Below, piece after piece: positions 26,298-35,303 of a DNA stretch of 39,939 bases. The translations under genes were made by a program, and so were the position numbers. Position 1 is the stretch's first letter; each line of letters starts with the position of its first letter. This DNA is from Nitrosomonas sp. (GTDB lineage: Bacteria > Pseudomonadota > Gammaproteobacteria > Burkholderiales > Nitrosomonadaceae), in assembly GCA_021774195.1 (NCBI GenBank), contig JAJFJJ010000004.1, positions 1-39,939 on the forward strand, in the 5' to 3' direction. Below the pieces are notes generated by a model. It worked only from the letters and a program-made list of their open reading frames with translations. It made no database searches and had not been told where the DNA came from.

Positions 26298-27112
26298 TAA
26301 CGCAGAAATTGTCTGGGTGGTTTGCGCAAATAACGTTCGCTAAAAATATCATCGGGCAGGCCAATATCGTATTCCACGTCACTGTATTCCATTACTGTTT
26401 TGCTGCCGGTCTTTAGGTTTTCCATACTGGCCTTGGTAACTGTCGTGTGCCCTTGAATAGTATCAACCTTGAGTGCTGTGGCAACGCGGTATTTGCTGCC
26501 TTGCGTATCATAATATTCAACTTGCACTGGGATGAATGTGTCTTTATGAATATACATTTTGTAGTAATCAAATTCTACCGATGAGGGGTCATTTGGCGTG
26601 TTTTTGAGTACATAATAATTGTCTGTCGTATCAATTAACTCATGGCGATCTTCATCAATGTCTCGGCCTGAAACATCTTCGTAATAGAAATCCGATCCGA
26701 CAAAACTGGTGCGTTTATCTGATGCGGCAATACGTTTTACCAGATCCAGAGCGGGTAAATAGAGCCAGCGCTCATCATCGGAATCTAGTTTCTTCCACAC
26801 CAGAAAGCCCATTTTGTTAACATCGGCAGGGCGCGTGAAATAGACGTAGAATTTTTGTTCGCCCCGATATGCACCGCCCTCCAGTGCATCAGTTTCAGGT
26901 ACATCTTTACGCAGGATTGTCATGCGCCGATTACGCACTCTTTCTTGATTATCCGTTATGGTCATTTCTACTTGGGCGCGTCCGTCTTGACCCGCGTAAT
27001 AAGACACTTTGTTGGCACGGTGAACAATGTCCTCGACAGATAGTGATTGTGCAATGGCCTGGCTACTTGCAAACACAAAGCATACAACCATCAGATTTAA
27101 TAGTTTGTACAT
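26297..27112 (-). CDS. LolA-like outer-membrane lipoprotein-sorting protein
   Basis: The protein has 271 residues from the ATG at 27112. The in-frame ATG four codons earlier overlaps the ribosome binding site (GGAGG, 5-9 bases before the chosen start). It has a signal peptide ending SQAIAQSLS. The LolA-like fold is indicated by RRMTILRKD, GEQKFYVYFTRPADVNKMGFL, RWLYLPALDLVKRI, SFVGSDFYYEDVSGRD and YYVLKNTPNDPSSVEF. This subfamily (PF17131-like) is usually encoded beside MMPL/RND exporters and probably carries a lipid through the periplasm. It sits 28 bases behind the RND gene. Confidence 0.9.
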   Translation of the reverse strand: MYKLLNLMVVCFVFASSQAIAQSLSVEDIVHRANKVSYYAGQDGRAQVEMTITDNQERVRNRRMTILRKDVPETDALEGGAYRGEQKFYVYFTRPADVNKMGFLVWKKLDSDDERWLYLPALDLVKRIAASDKRTSFVGSDFYYEDVSGRDIDEDRHELIDTTDNYYVLKNTPNDPSSVEFDYYKMYIHKDTFIPVQVEYYDTQGSKYRVATALKVDTIQGHTTVTKASMENLKTGSKTVMEYSDVEYDIGLPDDIFSERYLRKPPRQFLR

Positions 27113-27140
27113 TTTTTCCTCCATACGATTAGTATCGAAA

Positions 27141-29819
27141 TTATTTGGGTTGATATCGAAAGAGCCGTTTTTCCAGTATCCGGATTGTTGCTGGCAAAAT
27201 CAATAATGAAGCAATGCCAGCGCAGATAATAATTGCTGCGATGAATACACCGACGGTTTTGTAGGGAATAAGCGGTGCCGCCAGCAAAGGCAGGAAACCA
27301 GCACCAAGTATAATTGCATTGCGGGTAATCGCGCGCGCCGGTTCGCCAAACATTTCCGGGATTGTTTCCCGCCATGAGGCATAATTTTTTCGTGCCTCAC
27401 GGGCACGAGCCAGAAAATGGATGGCATAGTCCACCGCCAGACCCAAGCTCAGCGAACTGAGTACGGCCACCGGCATATCATAATGTTTTCCGGTCAGTCC
27501 GATGATGCCGTAGATGAGGCCGACGGTGACTGTTAATGGGATCATCGCTAATATTCCCCACAGCAGCGAGCGAAATAGGACGACCATCATCAGCAAAACG
27601 ATCAAGAAACTACCGGCAAAAGCTTCCAGCATTCCCGACACCATTTTGTCTTGCCACACGGTATTAATATAGGTTAAACCAAACCAGTGTGGTTCCAGCG
27701 CATGTGGTGGCGGGTTATTAGCAACAAATGTTTCAACGGAGTTGATGACCGTTTCCATGTCCTGATTATCACCGCTGGTCAGTTGCAGCCAAAGCACTGC
27801 TTTACGATAGTCCGGCGTGACAAAATGCCAAAGATCCTGCGGACGATGACTGTTTTGATAAGTAATGAGAGTTTGTGCCACTGCGTTGGCCGAGTCTGGA
27901 ATGCGGAACGCCTCATCTGCGCCGAGAAATAGTTCCCTGTGCACCGTTTTAACTACATCCACCACAGAATTAGATTTTCCGACGATGTCGTTTTCAAGCA
28001 AATGTTGTTGCAATTTATCCAGATAATTCAGAACTTCAGGTTGTTTGAAAAGCTCATCTCGCTGGCGTTCTTCATCAAGAAATAGCAGCAGTTCATCCCA
28101 CGTGTCATATTCATCATCAGGCACGGCATCAAGCGCAGTTTGCGCCATTAAGATCAACCTGGACAGTAACTTGTTTTTTGATTCGGCAATGGGTGATTCT
28201 GCATCAATTTTACTAATAACCTGATCGAACACTTTATCGGTTAATAAGAATCCACTGTTTGCAGACTGTGTCTTGCGTACTTGCAACCTTTGTTTCAATG
28301 ATTGTACATAAGTCTCGACAGATGCATTATTGGGTGCTTGCTCAAATTGAAGATAGGCCATATAGGTGCCGCCAAAGTGTTCATTCAACACTTTGTCGGC
28401 AACACGTATAGGATGCGAAGCCGTAAACCATTTAATTGGATTGTCATTAATCTGAATCAGGCTGATACCCCAAGCTGCAATGAGCACTAGTGCAAACGTT
28501 CCCGTGATGATTTTTCTTGAGTGATGATATGTCCACGTGCCGACTTTATGCAGTGATCTGCTCATTGGCGTTGAATCCTCGATATCACCGCAAGCATGCC
28601 CGAAATTTGCCAATTTATGTTCCGGGATTAGCATGATGAAAGCGGGTATAAAAATGATGGTCCATAACCAAGCCAAGAAAACACCAATGGCAATGAAGAT
28701 GCCAAATACCTGTACCGGTGGAATCGGCGTCAGCGCTAATGAAGCAAAACCCGCAATGGTTGTCAGTGTGGTGAATAACATCGGCTTAAACAGATGTTTC
28801 ATAACTTGTTCAATCGTGCGCCGACGGTCTTTAATCTGTGGGTAACGATCAAAAAATTCTGACAGAATATGGACCGAATCCAACACCGCAATTGGCATGA
28901 TGAAAATCGGTATCATCGAGCTCATAATGTGTACGGTATTACCAGAAATGACCAGCAAAGCCATGGTGGACAAGGAACAAACCACCGCTAAAATCATCGG
29001 AGAGATAATCAGTACAAGATTTCGGAAGAACCACCAGAGCAGACAAAATATCACCAACATCGCCAGCGGTGCCGATACTGCCATTTGAACGAACATTTCA
29101 ACGCCAAAGGTGTCTTCAGCTACCGGCAAACCCGTAATAAAGACCTGGTCACCCGAGCCTTTCCAATCCGCGACATATGCCAGTAACGCTTTTCTGACTT
29201 CATAGGAAATGTGTTTGCTGGTTAAGGGCAGATAAAGTGCAATTGCCTTGCCGTCACCGCTGACCAGCGTGTCGTTTAGAAAAGGAATACGCGCAGCACG
29301 ATCACGCACAGCAATCGCTTCTTCTTCGCTGGTTGGTGGTTGCGCCATCAGCCAACTGAAATTGACAGCACCCAAGCCACCTTGCTCGATATTATCGACC
29401 ATGGAGGGTGCGATCATATCGACTTCGATGACGCCTTCCCATTGATTGGGATTTTGAGAATCCGGCCAGTTAAGCTGCCGGGCGAATTCGGTTAATTCGA
29501 AAATTCGAGTAAGAGAAGCGGTGTTAAATACGCCATTCGGGTGTTCCTCATTGACGATGCCAACAACGACCATGTCATGCAACGAGAATTCTTTCTTTGC
29601 CTGGTTATGGAAGACGCGCGCCGGCTCCGACTCGGACAGCATATTTTCTGGATCGGTATCTATCTTAAGATGCTGCAAAGCTGGAAATTGCTGCGGCCAG
29701 AGACTGGGTAGCGTAGCCAGTGTTGTCAGTAACAGCGTCGCTGCAATCACGGCCCAAATGATCGTTCGCGGTCTATCCAGAGAAAAATGGATGACGCTTT
29801 CGGCAAGTGTTTTTTGCAT
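27141..29819 (-). CDS. RND-superfamily MMPL-type exporter
   Basis: The 892-residue inner-membrane protein has two halves, each with one helix, a large periplasmic loop and five more helices (about 12 helices in all). The halves show typical paired segments: PIFIMPIAVLDSVHILSEFFD in the first and PVAVLSSLSLGLAVDYAIHFLAR in the second, including the proton-relay Asp. It belongs to the lipid-handling MMPL/HpnN-like branch rather than the AcrB drug pumps, since it is shorter and has no adaptor gene. The order is exporter, LolA-like carrier, beta-barrel. The promoter is divergent from the bigR-like gene and overlaps its operator, so expression probably responds to persulfide. The cargo is unknown. 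Confidence 0.93.
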   Translation of the reverse strand: MQKTLAESVIHFSLDRPRTIIWAVIAATLLLTTLATLPSLWPQQFPALQHLKIDTDPENMLSESEPARVFHNQAKKEFSLHDMVVVGIVNEEHPNGVFNTASLTRIFELTEFARQLNWPDSQNPNQWEGVIEVDMIAPSMVDNIEQGGLGAVNFSWLMAQPPTSEEEAIAVRDRAARIPFLNDTLVSGDGKAIALYLPLTSKHISYEVRKALLAYVADWKGSGDQVFITGLPVAEDTFGVEMFVQMAVSAPLAMLVIFCLLWWFFRNLVLIISPMILAVVCSLSTMALLVISGNTVHIMSSMIPIFIMPIAVLDSVHILSEFFDRYPQIKDRRRTIEQVMKHLFKPMLFTTLTTIAGFASLALTPIPPVQVFGIFIAIGVFLAWLWTIIFIPAFIMLIPEHKLANFGHACGDIEDSTPMSRSLHKVGTWTYHHSRKIITGTFALVLIAAWGISLIQINDNPIKWFTASHPIRVADKVLNEHFGGTYMAYLQFEQAPNNASVETYVQSLKQRLQVRKTQSANSGFLLTDKVFDQVISKIDAESPIAESKNKLLSRLILMAQTALDAVPDDEYDTWDELLLFLDEERQRDELFKQPEVLNYLDKLQQHLLENDIVGKSNSVVDVVKTVHRELFLGADEAFRIPDSANAVAQTLITYQNSHRPQDLWHFVTPDYRKAVLWLQLTSGDNQDMETVINSVETFVANNPPPHALEPHWFGLTYINTVWQDKMVSGMLEAFAGSFLIVLLMMVVLFRSLLWGILAMIPLTVTVGLIYGIIGLTGKHYDMPVAVLSSLSLGLAVDYAIHFLARAREARKNYASWRETIPEMFGEPARAITRNAIILGAGFLPLLAAPLIPYKTVGVFIAAIIICAGIASLLILPATIRILEKRLFRYQPK

Positions 29820-29855
29820 CTCTTAAAGACTCCGGTTTGTATTATCAGAAAAAAC

Positions 29856-29892
29856 TTGACATAATATTAGTATATTATAATATAAGAATCAA
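29856..29892. promoter_or_regulatory. Divergent bigR/RND promoters with A+T-rich operator
   Basis: Plus strand: TTGACA (29856-29861), 17-base spacer, AATATA (29879-29884). Minus strand: TTGATT (29887-29892), 17-base spacer, TAATAT (29864-29869). Both are covered by symmetric sequence: ATAATAT/ATATTAT arms (29861-29867, 29872-29878) and the 12-bp palindrome atattataatat (29872-29883). This resembles A+T-rich BigR/YgaV operators. Confidence 0.7.
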
Positions 29893-29897
29893 CTAAT

Positions 29898-30203
29898 ATG
29901 AATATGAATGATATGCAGCAAAATGCGCAAGCTGCTTCACAATTACTAAAGACGCTGGCAAACCCGAGTCGTTTGATGGTGTTGTGCAACATTGTTAAGC
30001 AGGAGCGCACAGTGGGTGAGTTGGAAAAGCTGATTGGTTTGAGTCAATCGGCATTGTCGCAACATTTATCCCGCTTACGCCATGAAGATATTGTGACCTG
30101 TAGGCGAGAGGGGAAAAGTATCTATTATTCTTTGAAGGATGAAGGTGCGCGGCGTGTACTTGAGGTGCTATATGGTATCTACTGTGAAACAGGAAATGAA
30201 TAA
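29898..30203 (+). CDS. bigR: ArsR-family persulfide-sensing repressor, BigR/SqrR/YgaV type
   Basis: The 101-residue winged-helix protein has LLKTLANPSRLMVLC, a recognition helix in IGLSQSALSQHLSRLR, a wing with CRREGKSIYYSL, and the C-terminal helix VLEVLYGIYC. Cys30 and Cys96 are 66 residues apart, the same spacing I recall for the two redox cysteines of BigR (42 and 108) that form a disulfide or tetrasulfide with persulfides. Cys68 is extra. There is no metal-binding CxC of ArsR type. It lies divergent to the RND triad and 184 bases before sqr. No ribosome binding site precedes the ATG, and the predicted transcription start is only a few bases away, so it may be nearly leaderless. ATGs at 29904 and 29910 are alternatives. 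Confidence 0.9.
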   Translation: MNMNDMQQNAQAASQLLKTLANPSRLMVLCNIVKQERTVGELEKLIGLSQSALSQHLSRLRHEDIVTCRREGKSIYYSLKDEGARRVLEVLYGIYCETGNE

Positions 30204-30387
30204 TTAATTAAGCAATTCAGTATGTTGTGGTAACTGTTCTGATTGGCTTTGGAACTCATTAGTTCAAGGCACAAACTGTGAGTTTACACATGTAAAGGAT
30301 ATTTTGTGACGCAAAAATGGTGAATTCTAGGGGTAAGCAGGATAGTTACTAATCAATCAGTGTGAAAATACGCAGGAGGAAGGAGTA

Positions 30388-31656
30388 ATGGCGAAAATTA
30401 TTATTGTCGGTGGCGGTATCGGTGGTGTATCTATGGCTTATGAGATGCGTGCGCTTGCCCGCAAGGAAGATGAGGTTATGTTGATCTCGGATAGTGAGAC
30501 TTTTCATTTCGTGCCGTCTAATCCATGGGTTGCTGTCAACTGGCGCGAACCAGCAGATATTGAGGTTGAACTTGCGCCCTATCTAAGCAAGAAAAACATT
30601 ATTTTTAGCGCAGTGGGGGTCAAACGTGTGCATCCAGAAGAAAATAGTTTGGAACTGTGCGATGGAACCAGCATGGTTTACGATTATCTGGTCATTGCCA
30701 CCGGACCTCGTTTAGCATTTGAAGAAGTGGAAGGGTTGGGGCCAGATGGTTATACACAGTCTGTTTGCCATGTCGATCATGCCCATACTGCAGCAGCAGC
30801 TTGGGATAACTTCACACAAAACCCAGGCCCTATTGTCGTTGGTGCGGTGCAAGGTGCTTCCTGTTACGGGCCGGCCTATGAGTTTGCATTCATTATGGAC
30901 ACAGACTTGCGCAAACAGCGCTTGCGCGATCAAGTGCCTATAACCTACGTGACAGCAGAACCTTATATTGGTCATTTAGGACTGGGTGGTGTCGGCGATT
31001 CGAAAGCCATGATGGAGAGCTTACTACGTGAGCGCCACATCAAATGGATTACTAATGCTAAAGTTGAGAAAGTTGAAGATGGCATGATGCACGTACTCGA
31101 ACACAACGAAGACGGCTCTGAAAAACAACGCCATGAGCTCCCTTTTAATTACTCAATGATGTTACCGGCATTCACCGGTATTGAGGCAGTCAGTAATATC
31201 GAAGGCCTAACCAATCCGCGTGGTTTTATTAATATTGATAAATATCAACGTAACCCCCGTTATGAGAATATTTATGCAGTAGGTGTTTGTGTCGCAATTG
31301 CACCGCTAGAAAAAACACCTGTGCCAGTCGGTGTCCCGAAAACCGGATACATGATTGAATCAATGGTGACTGCGGCAACGCATAATATTCGTGATGCCCT
31401 TAATGGCAAAGCGCCATCCACCGAAGCGACTTGGAATGCGGTTTGTCTGGCAGATATGGGGGATACCGGCGTTGCTTTCGTGGCTATCCCGCAAATACCG
31501 CCGCGTAATGTGACCTGGACGAAATCTGGTAAATGGGTGCATCTCGCTAAGATTGCCTATGAAAAATATTTTTTGCATAAAATCAGAAAGGGAACAACAG
31601 AACCTGTATACGAGCATTACATATTAAAAGCATTGGGTATTAATAAACTCAAATAG
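30388..31656 (+). CDS. sqr: Sulfide:quinone oxidoreductase
   Basis: The 422-residue flavoprotein has the FAD motif VGGGIGG at 7-13, ATGPRL at 104 and AVGVCVAIAP at 297-306. Cys127, Cys159 (GASCYGPAYEF) and Cys343 fit the three catalytic cysteines of Acidithiobacillus-type SQR (128, 160, 356). The long C-terminal part with PRNVTWTKSGKWVHLAKIAYE matches SQR amphipathic membrane-binding helices. It oxidises sulfide at the periplasmic membrane face, reduces quinone and makes persulfide or polysulfide. GGAGGAAGGAG gives a strong ribosome binding site. It is followed after 15 bases by the DUF2892 gene, so the two are one unit, probably under the bigR-like repressor. Confidence 0.95.
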   Translation: MAKIIIVGGGIGGVSMAYEMRALARKEDEVMLISDSETFHFVPSNPWVAVNWREPADIEVELAPYLSKKNIIFSAVGVKRVHPEENSLELCDGTSMVYDYLVIATGPRLAFEEVEGLGPDGYTQSVCHVDHAHTAAAAWDNFTQNPGPIVVGAVQGASCYGPAYEFAFIMDTDLRKQRLRDQVPITYVTAEPYIGHLGLGGVGDSKAMMESLLRERHIKWITNAKVEKVEDGMMHVLEHNEDGSEKQRHELPFNYSMMLPAFTGIEAVSNIEGLTNPRGFINIDKYQRNPRYENIYAVGVCVAIAPLEKTPVPVGVPKTGYMIESMVTAATHNIRDALNGKAPSTEATWNAVCLADMGDTGVAFVAIPQIPPRNVTWTKSGKWVHLAKIAYEKYFLHKIRKGTTEPVYEHYILKALGINKLK

Positions 31657-31671
31657 ACTGGAGAAACAACC

Positions 31672-31875
31672 ATGAATATTGATCGCATGGTGATGGCATT
31701 TGCTGGCAGCATGATTCTTGTAAGCTTACTGCTATCGCAGTTACATTCTACGCATTGGTTATGGTTAACAACCTTTGTCGGCGCAAACCTCTTGCAGGCA
31801 TCTTTCAGCGGCTTCTGTCCATTGGCAAAGTTTTTGAAAAAGATGGGATTGAAGCCGGGCATTGCTTTTCATTAA
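31672..31875 (+). CDS. DUF2892 small inner-membrane protein (YgaP-tail-like)
   Basis: The 67-residue protein has two membrane helices (about 8-23 and 28-46). It has the DUF2892-type N-terminus [16 protein letters not shown] and the motif [18 protein letters not shown]. Such domains form the membrane part of the YgaP rhodanese and occur as small proteins in sulfide-response operons. TGGAG precedes the ATG, 15 bases after sqr. The Cys49-Pro pair could accept sulfane sulfur, though that is inference. Confidence 0.9.
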   Translation: MNIDRMVMAFAGSMILVSLLLSQLHSTHWLWLTTFVGANLLQASFSGFCPLAKFLKKMGLKPGIAFH

Positions 31876-32192
31876 GTTTTTAATGGCCAATTGTTCATAG
31901 CAGAGACAAAGAAGGTCACGGTGAAAGCAAGCTGGTAAAAAAAGATGAAAATCTTCAACAAGCAAGCATGAAACAAATCACAATTAATGCTACGCTACAT
32001 ATGCTGCGCATGATTATTTATACAGTAGATCAAGCAATATAGACGCAGAGCAATAAAACTCATCATAATGATTGCCAATATGATGAGTATGAGTAAAATT
32101 AGTCAGCCATTTGAAACAGGCATTTCTAAGTCTTTATAGGATAATGCAATACCGCTTTGGAACATTCTATCGATATAAATTATGGAGATCAT
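31876..32192. other. Non-coding stretch with a weak inverted repeat
   Basis: A 9-bp inverted repeat (actcatcat at 32058-32066, atgatgagt at 32080-32088) is the only structure seen. It lies about 105 bases before the peroxidase start. No T tract follows it. A 24-codon ORF at about 31968 has no ribosome binding site and is not called. Confidence 0.45.
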
Positions 32193-33191
32193 ATGAAACT
32201 TATATTATTACTAGCACTTACCCTAAGCACATACACCTACGCCCAAGATGATGACAAACACCACGGTGGTCATGGACATCATGGCGGTGGCATGCATGGA
32301 CATGATGAGAACAGTATCAAGCACTTCTTTGAACCTTTACCCGAGTCCATTATTGATGAAGAAAAGAATGCCGCTTTGATTAAACTTGGCAAAATGCTGT
32401 ATATGGACCCGAGGCTATCAGTTAATGACAAGATTTCATGTAATTCCTGTCATGGGCTTAATACTTATGGTGTGGATAATGAACCAACATCGCCAGGCCA
32501 TGAAGGTAAACGTGGCGGTAGAAACTCTCCCACCACTATGAATGCAGCGCTTCACATTGCTCAATTTTGGGATGGACGCGCCAGTGACGTAGAAGAACAG
32601 GCTTTGGGTCCAATTTTAAATCCTGTTGAAATGGGCATGCCAAATAAAGGCGCTGTAGTACAAAAAATCAAAGCAATTGATGAATACCAGGCACTTTTTG
32701 CTGAAGCATTCAGTGAAGAAAAATACCCATTTAATTATGACAATATTGGTGTGGCTATTGGTGCCTTTGAACGCACACTTTTGACCCCATCACGCTTCGA
32801 TGATTATCTCAATGGTGATGAGGATGCACTGAACGATAGCGAGAAAAAAGGTCTGAAGAAATTCATGCATATGGGTTGTGCCAATTGCCATAACGGTGTT
32901 GCCATTGGCGGTAACTCATACAAAAAAATAGGACTAGTTGAAGCTTATGAAACGGAAGATATGGGTCGCTATGAAGTGACAGGTCTTGAGAGCGACAAAA
33001 AAGCGTTTAAAGTACCTAGTCTTAGAAATATCGCCCAAACAGCGCCATACTTTCATGACGGTTCAGTTGAAACATTAGATGAAGCGATTCATTTAATGGC
33101 GAAACATCAGTTAGGAAAAGATGTAGGCCCTGGGTTCGTCAAACATGTGAAAGCGTTTCTGGGGTCTTTAACCGGTAAAGATACGGAGTAA
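32193..33191 (+). CDS. Periplasmic di-haem cytochrome c peroxidase (CcpA/MauG family)
   Basis: The protein has 332 residues from the ATG at 32193, chosen because GGAG lies 5 bases before it and it gives a clean signal peptide (MKLILLLALTLSTYTYAQ). A His/Gly-rich stretch follows (HHGGHGHHGGGMHGH, 23-37), unusual for the family and a likely metal binder. Haem motifs are C83NSC86H and C229ANC232H. Typical segments are RNSPTTMNAALH, QFWDGRA, NPVEMGMP and VPSLRNIAQTAPYFHDGSVETL. It reduces peroxide with electrons from cytochrome c or copper proteins. Its location behind sqr is suggestive only, because a 317-base gap separates them. Confidence 0.93.
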   Translation: MKLILLLALTLSTYTYAQDDDKHHGGHGHHGGGMHGHDENSIKHFFEPLPESIIDEEKNAALIKLGKMLYMDPRLSVNDKISCNSCHGLNTYGVDNEPTSPGHEGKRGGRNSPTTMNAALHIAQFWDGRASDVEEQALGPILNPVEMGMPNKGAVVQKIKAIDEYQALFAEAFSEEKYPFNYDNIGVAIGAFERTLLTPSRFDDYLNGDEDALNDSEKKGLKKFMHMGCANCHNGVAIGGNSYKKIGLVEAYETEDMGRYEVTGLESDKKAFKVPSLRNIAQTAPYFHDGSVETLDEAIHLMAKHQLGKDVGPGFVKHVKAFLGSLTGKDTE

Positions 33192-33446
33192 GCGGAAATG
33201 GGGGTGCTGAAAATGGGCAGTTGTATCAGATTCGCTATAACTCTCCATCAGTATGCGCCTCCTCAGTCAGGCTGCTTGTACGTCATCTGAACTGAGCATG
33301 TTTACCGGGGCACAGTTGTTTTGCGGCGTAACCCTGGATCAGTCATATCCTGTGAGATCTAATGATAAAGGAATGACACGGAATTTCTAATATCTTCTCT
33401 AAATACTCCAGCTAAGACTCAACGCCTCGGTTTGTTCCGAACAAAA
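33192..33446. other. Non-coding stretch after the peroxidase gene
   Basis: I see no gene, tRNA or repeat here. Confidence 0.4.
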
Positions 33447-33498
33447 CTCATATACCCATCAGCCTTGTCTGATGGGTATATGAGCCGGGCTCTTTTTT
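33447..33498 (+). terminator. 16-bp hairpin followed by a T tract
   Basis: The arms ctcatatacccatcag (33447-33462) and ctgatgggtatatgag (33469-33484) pair perfectly around ccttgt. gagccgggctc and six Ts (33493-33498) follow. This is a strong intrinsic terminator on the plus strand, but it lies 255 bases after the peroxidase stop. It either closes a long 3' tail or an unseen short transcript. Confidence 0.8.
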
Positions 33499-33507
33499 AA
33501 TCTTCGC

Positions 33508-33535
33508 TTGTCAAGCAATTGAAACATGATATACT
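33508..33535 (+). promoter_or_regulatory. Strong sigma70 promoter with GC-rich discriminator
   Basis: TTGTCA (33508-33513), 16-base spacer, TATACT (33530-33535), then tcgcgccc. The G+C-rich discriminator is like that of growth-rate-controlled stable RNA and ribosomal promoters. It would give a leader of about 270 bases before the SulP gene, in which I see no ORF or recognised riboswitch. Confidence 0.6.
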
Positions 33536-33815
33536 TCGCGCCCTCAAGAATCATTACAATCATCAGTAAGAAGTAAATCGGAGCACCACGCTTGTAAGAC
33601 TTCATTTTCTCTCATAGTTTAGCCCACGCTTAAAGAACGAGTCATTTGCGTACGGCTTTACACAAATCAATTGCGTCATTCTACGTCCGGATTACCAGGT
33701 TTATTTCTGTTCCACTGTAACTTTATTCTATTCGGATAGCCGGCTACGAGCCTGTATTCGCGCTTTTGCCCAATTGCCGCCGCCATGGTTGGCATCAATA
33801 ACGGAATAAAAAAAG

Positions 33816-35291
33816 ATGAAATCGTTTCACCAAGATTGGCTTTCCAACGTTCGAAACGATCTGCTTGCGGGTCTCGTGGTTGCGCTGGCTTTGATCCCCG
33901 AGGCGATTGCTTTCTCGATCATTGCCGGGGTTGACCCCAAAGTTGGGCTTTATGCTTCGTTTTGTATTGCCACCGTGATTGCTTTTGCCGGTGGTCGTCC
34001 AGGTATGATTTCGGCTGCCACAGGTGCGATGGCGCTTGTTATGGTGTTGCTGGTCAAAGAGCACGGTTTGCAATATCTATTGGCCGCCACTGTGTTGACC
34101 GGTGTGTTGCAGATTCTCGCAGGCTGGTTACGCCTCGGAACTTTGATGCGTTTTGTATCACGTTCTGTCATTACAGGTTTCGTCAATGCATTAGCCATCC
34201 TGATTTTCATGGCACAACTGCCGGAACTGATCAATGTCACATGGGAGGTGTATGCGATGGTTATTGCTGGCTTGGCGATCATTTACCTTTTCCCTTACCT
34301 TACTAAGGCTATTCCATCGCCGCTAGTTGCTATCGTAGTACTGACTGCCTTGACAATTGGCCTTGGACTAGATATTCGCACCGTGGGAGATATGGGTCAA
34401 CTGCCTGACAGTTTACCTTTGTTTCTGCTGCCGGATGTGCCGCTGAATTGGGAGACGTTAAATATCATTTTACCCGTTTCAGCCACCTTGGCAGTCGTGG
34501 GCTTATTGGAGTCGATGATGACGGCTTCTATCGTCGATGATCTTACCGACTCGACCAGCAACAAGAACCGTGAGAGTGTGGGTCAAGGCATTGCCAATAT
34601 CGCCTCAGGTTTTATGGGTGGTATGGCAGGTTGCGCGATGATTGGTCAATCGGTCATCAACGTGAAGTCAGGTGGTCGTGGACGACTTTCTACCCTTGCA
34701 GCCGGCATTTTTCTGTTATTGATGGTGGTATTCATCGGCGACTGGGTCGCCCTTATCCCGATGGCCGCATTAGTCGCTGTGATGATTATGGTGTCCATTG
34801 GTACCTTCAATTGGGCCTCGTTCCGTAATTTACGCGATCACCCAAGAAGTTCTAATGTGGTGATGATCGCTACGGTGGTAGTTGTCGTAGCAACGCACGA
34901 CTTGGCCAAAGGTGTGTTAGTTGGCGTACTGCTTTCTGGATTCTTCTTCGCCCATAAAGTCGGAAAGGTTCTACACGTTGGCTCGAAGTCTGAAGAAGAA
35001 GGGCGAGTCCGTTCCTATCGTGTCATTGGTCAAGTGTTCTTTGCCTCTGCAGATCGTTTCATTGGTTCCTTTGATTTCAAAGAAGTAATTGAGAAAGTGC
35101 ACATTGACGTGAGTCGCGCTCATTTTTGGGATATCACAGCAGTGAGCGCGCTGGATAAAGTGGTCGTAAAGTTCCGCCGTGAAGGTGCCGAAGTCGAGGT
35201 TATCGGTCTCAATGAAGCCAGTGCCACCATGGTGGATAATTTCGCTGTGCATGACAAGCCGGATGCCGTTGAGAAACTGATGGGACACTAA
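33816..35291 (+). CDS. SulP-family anion transporter with STAS domain
   Basis: The 491-residue protein has the SulP start [20 protein letters not shown] and GLYASF at 45-50. About 12-14 helices run to residue 385, including a segment with [18 protein letters not shown]-terminal STAS domain (about 400-490, with [20 protein letters not shown]) ends the protein. SulP proteins carry sulfate, bicarbonate or other anions; sequence alone does not decide which. With sulfide oxidation nearby, sulfate is possible. For an autotroph, bicarbonate is equally possible. The ribosome binding site is weak (GGA 11 bases up). Its stop overlaps the ribosome binding site of the next gene. Confidence 0.92.
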   Translation: MKSFHQDWLSNVRNDLLAGLVVALALIPEAIAFSIIAGVDPKVGLYASFCIATVIAFAGGRPGMISAATGAMALVMVLLVKEHGLQYLLAATVLTGVLQILAGWLRLGTLMRFVSRSVITGFVNALAILIFMAQLPELINVTWEVYAMVIAGLAIIYLFPYLTKAIPSPLVAIVVLTALTIGLGLDIRTVGDMGQLPDSLPLFLLPDVPLNWETLNIILPVSATLAVVGLLESMMTASIVDDLTDSTSNKNRESVGQGIANIASGFMGGMAGCAMIGQSVINVKSGGRGRLSTLAAGIFLLLMVVFIGDWVALIPMAALVAVMIMVSIGTFNWASFRNLRDHPRSSNVVMIATVVVVVATHDLAKGVLVGVLLSGFFFAHKVGKVLHVGSKSEEEGRVRSYRVIGQVFFASADRFIGSFDFKEVIEKVHIDVSRAHFWDITAVSALDKVVVKFRREGAEVEVIGLNEASATMVDNFAVHDKPDAVEKLMGH

Positions 35292-35303
35292 GGATATAAC
35301 CAC

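Noticed and set aside
33542..33815. A possible riboswitch before the SulP gene.
   Set aside because: I could not match the leader to any known riboswitch core. It is kept only as a leader of unknown function.
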